Shown here: positions 60,736 to 64,000 of the stretch, in pieces
Position numbering within the stretch: position 1 is the first letter of the stretch
How the letters are laid out: every line of letters starts with the position of its first letter
NCBI RefSeq assembly: GCF_002846415.1
Contig: NZ_PJMX01000001.1
Span: 6,138,001 to 6,202,000, forward strand
Reading direction: 5' to 3'
Length of the DNA stretch: 64,000 bases
Origin: Streptomyces sp. TLI_146
GTDB taxonomy: Bacteria; Actinomycetota; Actinomycetes; Streptomycetales; Streptomycetaceae
The notes under the pieces: model-generated
The model's database searches: none
Told to the model about the DNA's origin: nothing
Seen by the model: the letters and a program-made list of their open reading frames with translations, nothing else
Made by a program: the position numbers and the translations under genes

Positions 60736-61070
60736 TGAGGAGCGCCGCCGCGGACCGGAGGGGGTGTGATCCACGGCGACTGAAGACGACCGAGCTCGGG
60801 TCAATGAGCGGTCGTGTCTCCGACTATGGCAGACGGGGGGCCTTCACGCCAAAAGTCCTTACTCGGACAAACTTCCCCATACCGTGACAGTTTAGCTGTG
60901 AATCGTAGGTGAACTAGAGCACGTACCTTGTTAATGCTGAATAAGTATGGGTGTCGCTGAGTGAATCATCGAAGCTGCCTGTCCGGTGAATGGCGTGTCC
61001 CGGCGACCCGCAAAGGTCCTGAAATGGGTCAATCATTACCTTCCGCCTGTGGGCGCACTTAAATGTCCAT
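60736..61070. other. non-coding spacer, visibly less GC-rich
   Basis: No gene is seen in these 335 bp. From about 60860 the sequence is noticeably richer in A and T than its surroundings (for example CTTGTTAATGCTGAATAAG). It contains the small dyad ACAG-TTTAG-CTGT near 60890 and TTAAAT about 7 nt before the deacetylase GTG, so promoters for the downstream operon probably lie here. The composition shift may mark the edge of an acquired segment. Confidence 0.55.
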
Positions 61071-61880
61071 GTGCTGAATCCATCTCCCCGTGGGGTCGAC
61101 CGCCGCAGCGCACTGCGTGCCGGGGCGGGGGCGGCCGTCGTGGGGGCCTTCGCGGCCGGCTGCACGGACGACGAGGGCGGCGCCGGGCCGCCGCCCGCCA
61201 CCGCGACGCCCACCGCGCCCGCCGCCTCCGCCCGTCCCGGCACCACCCGCGCCGCACCGGCCCCCCGCGCCTTCCCGGCGCAGCCCGACCAGATCGCGCA
61301 CGGGCCCCGCGACCGGCCGAAGGTCGCGCTCACCTTCCACGGCCAGGGCGACCCCAAGGACGCCACCGCCGTCCTCGCCGAGGCCGAGCGGGCCGGCGCC
61401 AGGGTCACCGTGCTGGCCGTCGGGAGCTGGCTCGACGAGCACCCGCGGATGGCCGGCCGCATCCTCGACGGCGGCCACGACCTCGGCAACCACACCCAGC
61501 GCCACATCGACATCTCGGCGCTCGCGGAGCCGGACGCGTACGCCGAGATCACCGGCTGCGCGGACCGGCTGCGCCGGATCACCGGCTCCATCGGGACCTG
61601 GTTCCGGCCCTCCCGTACCCAGTACGCGACGCCGCTCGTTCAGAGACTGGCCCGGCGGGCCGGGTACCCGCATGTGCTCTCGTACGACGTCGACTCGCTC
61701 GACTTCACCTCGCCCGGCGCCCCGGCCGTGACGCGCAACGTCACCGGGCGGATCCGCAACGGATCCGTGGTGAGTCTGCACTTCGGCTACGCGGACACGA
61801 TCGCCGCGCTGCCGGCCCTCCTCGCCGACCTCGACCGCCGCGGACTGCGCGCGGTGACCACCACGGAGTTGCTGACCTGA
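61071..61880 (+). CDS. polysaccharide-deacetylase-like lipoprotein with altered catalytic motif
   Basis: This 269-residue NodB-fold protein has a twin-arginine-like, lipoprotein N-terminus (VDRRSALRAGAGAAVVGAF then lipobox AAGC). KVALTFHGQGD occupies motif 1, where active enzymes have TFDDGP: the catalytic base Asp and metal Asp are missing. The metal-binding His pair is kept in LGNHTQRH (motif 2), and FRPSRTQYATPL (motif 3) and SYDVDSLDF are present. It may be a non-hydrolytic binding protein or use altered chemistry. The GTG at 61071 has no ribosome site and lies just past TTAAAT, so a leaderless mRNA is possible. Its TGA overlaps the next ATG (TGATG). Confidence 0.88.
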   Translation: MLNPSPRGVDRRSALRAGAGAAVVGAFAAGCTDDEGGAGPPPATATPTAPAASARPGTTRAAPAPRAFPAQPDQIAHGPRDRPKVALTFHGQGDPKDATAVLAEAERAGARVTVLAVGSWLDEHPRMAGRILDGGHDLGNHTQRHIDISALAEPDAYAEITGCADRLRRITGSIGTWFRPSRTQYATPLVQRLARRAGYPHVLSYDVDSLDFTSPGAPAVTRNVTGRIRNGSVVSLHFGYADTIAALPALLADLDRRGLRAVTTTELLT

Positions 61881-63061
61881 TGCCGACCCCCACCAAGAGG
61901 ACCGCCGCGCTGCTGTGCGGCCTCCTGCTCGCCGCGCTCGCCGGCTGTAGCTCGTCCGCGGACAAGGGAGGGAACGAGGCCCTGGGCACCAAGGGCGCCG
62001 CGCAGCCCGTGCCGAAGCAGGCCGTGCCCCAGGGCCTGCCCGGGATGCCGCCGGTCCTGGACCCCAAGGACGCCTACGCCGCGGACCGCCCGGGCGCCCT
62101 CCAGCCGGCCGTGAAGAACTTCCTCGAACGCGTCTACGTGCCCAACACCAACTCCAACACGGTGTCGGTGATCGACCCCAAGACGTACAAGGTGATCGAG
62201 ACCATCCCGGTCGGGCACCAGCCCCAGCACGTCGTGCCCTCCTGGGACATGAAGACCCTGTGGGTCAACAACGACCTGGGGGACAGCCTCACCGCCATCG
62301 ACCCGGCGACCGGCAAGACGGGCCGCACGGTCCAGGTCTCCGATCCGTACAACCTCTACTTCACGCCGGACGGCAAGTACGCGGTCGTGATGGCGTCCAT
62401 GGACCGCGAGCTGGTGTTCCGCGAGCCCGTCAACATGAACCGGGTCAAGACCGTCCCGGTCCACTGCGCGGGCGTCAACCACGCCGACTTCTCCATGGAC
62501 GGCCGGTACTTCATCGTCTCCTGCGAGTTCTCCGGTGAGCTGCTCAAGGTCGACACGGCGAAGATGCAGGTCATCGCCCACCAGAAGCTGCCGTTCGAGG
62601 GGGCGATGCCGCAGGACGTGAAGATGTCCCCGGACGGCAAGACCTTCTACATCGCCGACATGATGGCCCACGGCATGTGGGTCATGGACGGCGACCGGTT
62701 CAGCACCCCGACGCTGCTGCCCACCGGCAAGGGCTGCCACGGCCTGTACGTCAGCCGCGACTCCAAGGAGATGTACATCTCCAACCGCGGCGAGGGAACC
62801 ATCTCCATCTTCGACTTCGCCCAGAACAAGCTGACCAAGAAGTGGCACCTGCCGGACGGCGGCAGCCCCGACATGGGCGGGGTCTCGGCCGACGGCAAGG
62901 TCCTGTGGCTGTCCGGCCGTTACGACGCCGAGGTGTACGCGATCGACACCGCCACCGGCAAGGAGCTCGCCCGTATCCCGGTCGGCTCGGGCCCGCACGG
63001 CCTCGCGGTCTATCCGCAGCCGGGCCGCTACTCGCTGGGCCACACCGGCATCTTCCGCTGA
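61880..63061 (+). CDS. YVTN-type beta-propeller lipoprotein (YncE-like)
   Basis: This 393-residue extracytoplasmic lipoprotein starts MPTPTKRTAALLCGLLLAALAGC with the lipobox at ALAGC. The body is a beta-propeller of about seven blades, with repeats such as RVYVPNTNSNTVSVIDPKTYKVI, LWVNNDLGDSLTAIDPATGK and MYISNRGEGTISIFDF. Conserved Cys/His residues (PVHCAGVNHADF, GKGCHGLYV) could bind metal. Relatives are usually described as YncE-family or surface-layer propellers of unclear role. The ATG at 61880 shares its A with the deacetylase-like stop, so the two are co-translated and probably work together at the membrane surface. Confidence 0.93.
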   Translation: MPTPTKRTAALLCGLLLAALAGCSSSADKGGNEALGTKGAAQPVPKQAVPQGLPGMPPVLDPKDAYAADRPGALQPAVKNFLERVYVPNTNSNTVSVIDPKTYKVIETIPVGHQPQHVVPSWDMKTLWVNNDLGDSLTAIDPATGKTGRTVQVSDPYNLYFTPDGKYAVVMASMDRELVFREPVNMNRVKTVPVHCAGVNHADFSMDGRYFIVSCEFSGELLKVDTAKMQVIAHQKLPFEGAMPQDVKMSPDGKTFYIADMMAHGMWVMDGDRFSTPTLLPTGKGCHGLYVSRDSKEMYISNRGEGTISIFDFAQNKLTKKWHLPDGGSPDMGGVSADGKVLWLSGRYDAEVYAIDTATGKELARIPVGSGPHGLAVYPQPGRYSLGHTGIFR

Positions 63062-63080
63062 GTCCATATGGATGCACGCA

Positions 63081-63114
63081 CGGCCGTCCCCGGGATGTCT
63101 CCCGGGGGCGGCCG
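63081..63114. terminator. bidirectional terminator between propeller gene and P450
   Basis: CGGCCGTCCCCGGGA (63081-63095) pairs with TCCCGGGGGCGGCCG (63100-63114) with one T-G pair and a 4-nt loop, between two convergent genes. Confidence 0.8.
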
Positions 63115-63146
63115 CGTCTCACAGGCCGTGTCTCACCGTCCGGGTC

Positions 63147-64000
63147 TCACCACAGCACCGGCAGCCGTTCCGGCAGGCGCTTGATGAAGCCGGTGCGCCA
63201 CACCAGCTGCTGCGGCGGGACCGCGAGGCGCAGCCCCGGCAGCCGCTCCACCAGTACGCCGAGCGCGACCTCCGCGTGCGCCCGGCCAAGGCCCGTGGCC
63301 GGGCAGAAGTGGCGGCCCGCGCCGAAGGAGAGGTGCGGGTTGACCTCGCGGTCCAGGTCGAGCCGTTCGGGGTCGGTGAAGACCTCCGGGTCGAAGTTGG
63401 CGCCCTCGACCAGCACGAGCACCAACTCGCCCTTCTTCACCAGCACTTCGCCGACCCGGACGTCCTCGGTGGCCAGCCTCGGCAGGCCGTCCCCGATGGA
63501 GAGGTTCCACCGCAGCAGCTCGTCCACGGCCCGGCCCATCCGGTCCGGGTGAGCCCGCAGGTACCCGATCAGCTCCGGGTGCTGGAGCAGCGCGAGCACC
63601 GCGAGCACCAGGAACGCGGACGTCGAGACGGCGCCCGCGCCGAACAGCGAGACCGCGACCGTCGCCAGCATCTCGTCGGTGAGGTGCGCGGACTCCTCCT
63701 CCGTACGCAGTTCAGCGAGGCGGCCGAGCAGGCCCGCGCGCTGGTCCTCCGGCGCGTTGAGCCGGTCGACCATGTACCCGAGGTCCTTGTACCAGTTGAG
63801 GCGGGAGCCCTCGAAGGCGTGCGGGCTGGTCATGAACGCGATGTCAAGACCGCTCATCAGCCGCCGCCAGTCCGCGAACGGCACCCCGACCACCTTGCAG
63901 TGCAGGGCCGCCGAGAAGGGGTCGGCGAACCCCGCCCGGAAGTCCGCCGGCGGTCCCTCGGTGAGCAGTCCGTCGACGAACTCGTCGGCCCGCTCCCGCA
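63147..64000 (-). CDS. cytochrome P450, CYP121-like, 5' end beyond the window
   Basis: The C-terminal 284 residues are present; the start is off the right edge. The heme-Cys motif is SFGAGRHFCPATGLGRAH, and the ExxR-type helix K reads VDELLRWN (E and R present). The I-helix AVSLFGAGAVSTSAF lacks the usual acid-Thr pair. Residues DGLPRLATEDV, KGELVLVLVEGANFDPE and the end LPERLPVLW agree with my memory of mycobacterial CYP121, which couples the two Tyr rings of cyclo(Tyr-Tyr). Related P450s also crosslink aromatic residues in tiny ribosomal peptides. An oxidative aryl-coupling role is therefore inferred. Its electron-transfer partners and substrate synthase are not in the window. Confidence 0.85.
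   Translation of the reverse strand, partial: RERADEFVDGLLTEGPPADFRAGFADPFSAALHCKVVGVPFADWRRLMSGLDIAFMTSPHAFEGSRLNWYKDLGYMVDRLNAPEDQRAGLLGRLAELRTEEESAHLTDEMLATVAVSLFGAGAVSTSAFLVLAVLALLQHPELIGYLRAHPDRMGRAVDELLRWNLSIGDGLPRLATEDVRVGEVLVKKGELVLVLVEGANFDPEVFTDPERLDLDREVNPHLSFGAGRHFCPATGLGRAHAEVALGVLVERLPGLRLAVPPQQLVWRTGFIKRLPERLPVLW

Noticed and set aside
61071-63061. Deacetylase and propeller considered as a copper-oxidase or cellulose-like (GlxA/CslA) locus
   Set aside because: No radical oxidase or glycosyltransferase motif is present in the window.
1-64000. Transposases, integrases, tRNA or rRNA genes and CRISPR arrays
   Set aside because: None were recognised; the repeats seen are palindromic, of variable loop, and not regularly spaced.

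Overview
The window is chromosomal DNA of a Streptomyces-type actinomycete. The evidence is very high GC with strong third-position GC bias, GTG and even TTG starts, dense ATGA/GTGA start-stop overlaps, and a gene order (pyk-ackA-pta / pfkA ... trx-helD-glgB-pep2-treS-glgE / glgP ... glgX-ldt-ldt-crotonase-HATPase) that from memory resembles the conserved core chromosome of Streptomyces. I see no transposase, integrase, tRNA, rRNA or CRISPR array.

Layout. 1-7.7 kb: a truncated secreted protein, then a lower-glycolysis and acetate block (pyk, ackA, pta on minus) divergent from pfkA, then an XRE-type regulator. 7.7-10.9 kb: a CUT1 sugar ABC importer (two permeases plus binding lipoprotein, all overlapping by GTGA) with a well-formed promoter. 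10.9-14.8 kb: a CitA/CitB-type two-component system divergent from a DctA-type dicarboxylate symporter. 14.9-20.5 kb: small membrane proteins, an aldo/keto reductase and epimerase pair divergent from an Lrp/AsnC regulator, an imine-reductase-like enzyme, and a MerR regulator translationally coupled to a thioredoxin. 20.7-22.9 kb: a HelD-like RNA-polymerase-recycling helicase. 22.9-34.8 kb: the alpha-glucan locus. TreS turns trehalose into maltose, Pep2 phosphorylates maltose, GlgE polymerises maltose-1-phosphate, GlgB branches, and GlgP breaks down; a secreted subtilisin sits between glgE and glgP. GlgX (53.9-56.2 kb) is the debranching partner.

34.9-47.4 kb is the accessory highlight: two small membrane genes, then a 3578-residue secreted RHS/YD-repeat polymorphic toxin. 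It carries three LamG modules, an RHS core, a lysine-rich amphipathic segment, a hydrophobic stretch, a HINT domain and a GH-E/HNH nuclease tip, and is followed 9 nt later by a SUFU-type immunity gene. Next come a secreted M4 metalloprotease and a heterodimeric ABC exporter. One exporter half-gene contains an in-frame copy of a palindromic repeat that is intergenic at two other places in the window; pta has a different in-frame palindromic insert.

56.3-60.7 kb: two lipoprotein L,D-transpeptidases, an enoyl-CoA hydratase and a stand-alone HATPase. 60.7-64 kb: a less GC-rich spacer, then a polysaccharide-deacetylase-like lipoprotein lacking the usual catalytic Asp, co-translated with a YVTN beta-propeller lipoprotein, and convergent with a P450 resembling CYP121 that runs off the right edge. 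The partners of this last group lie outside the window.
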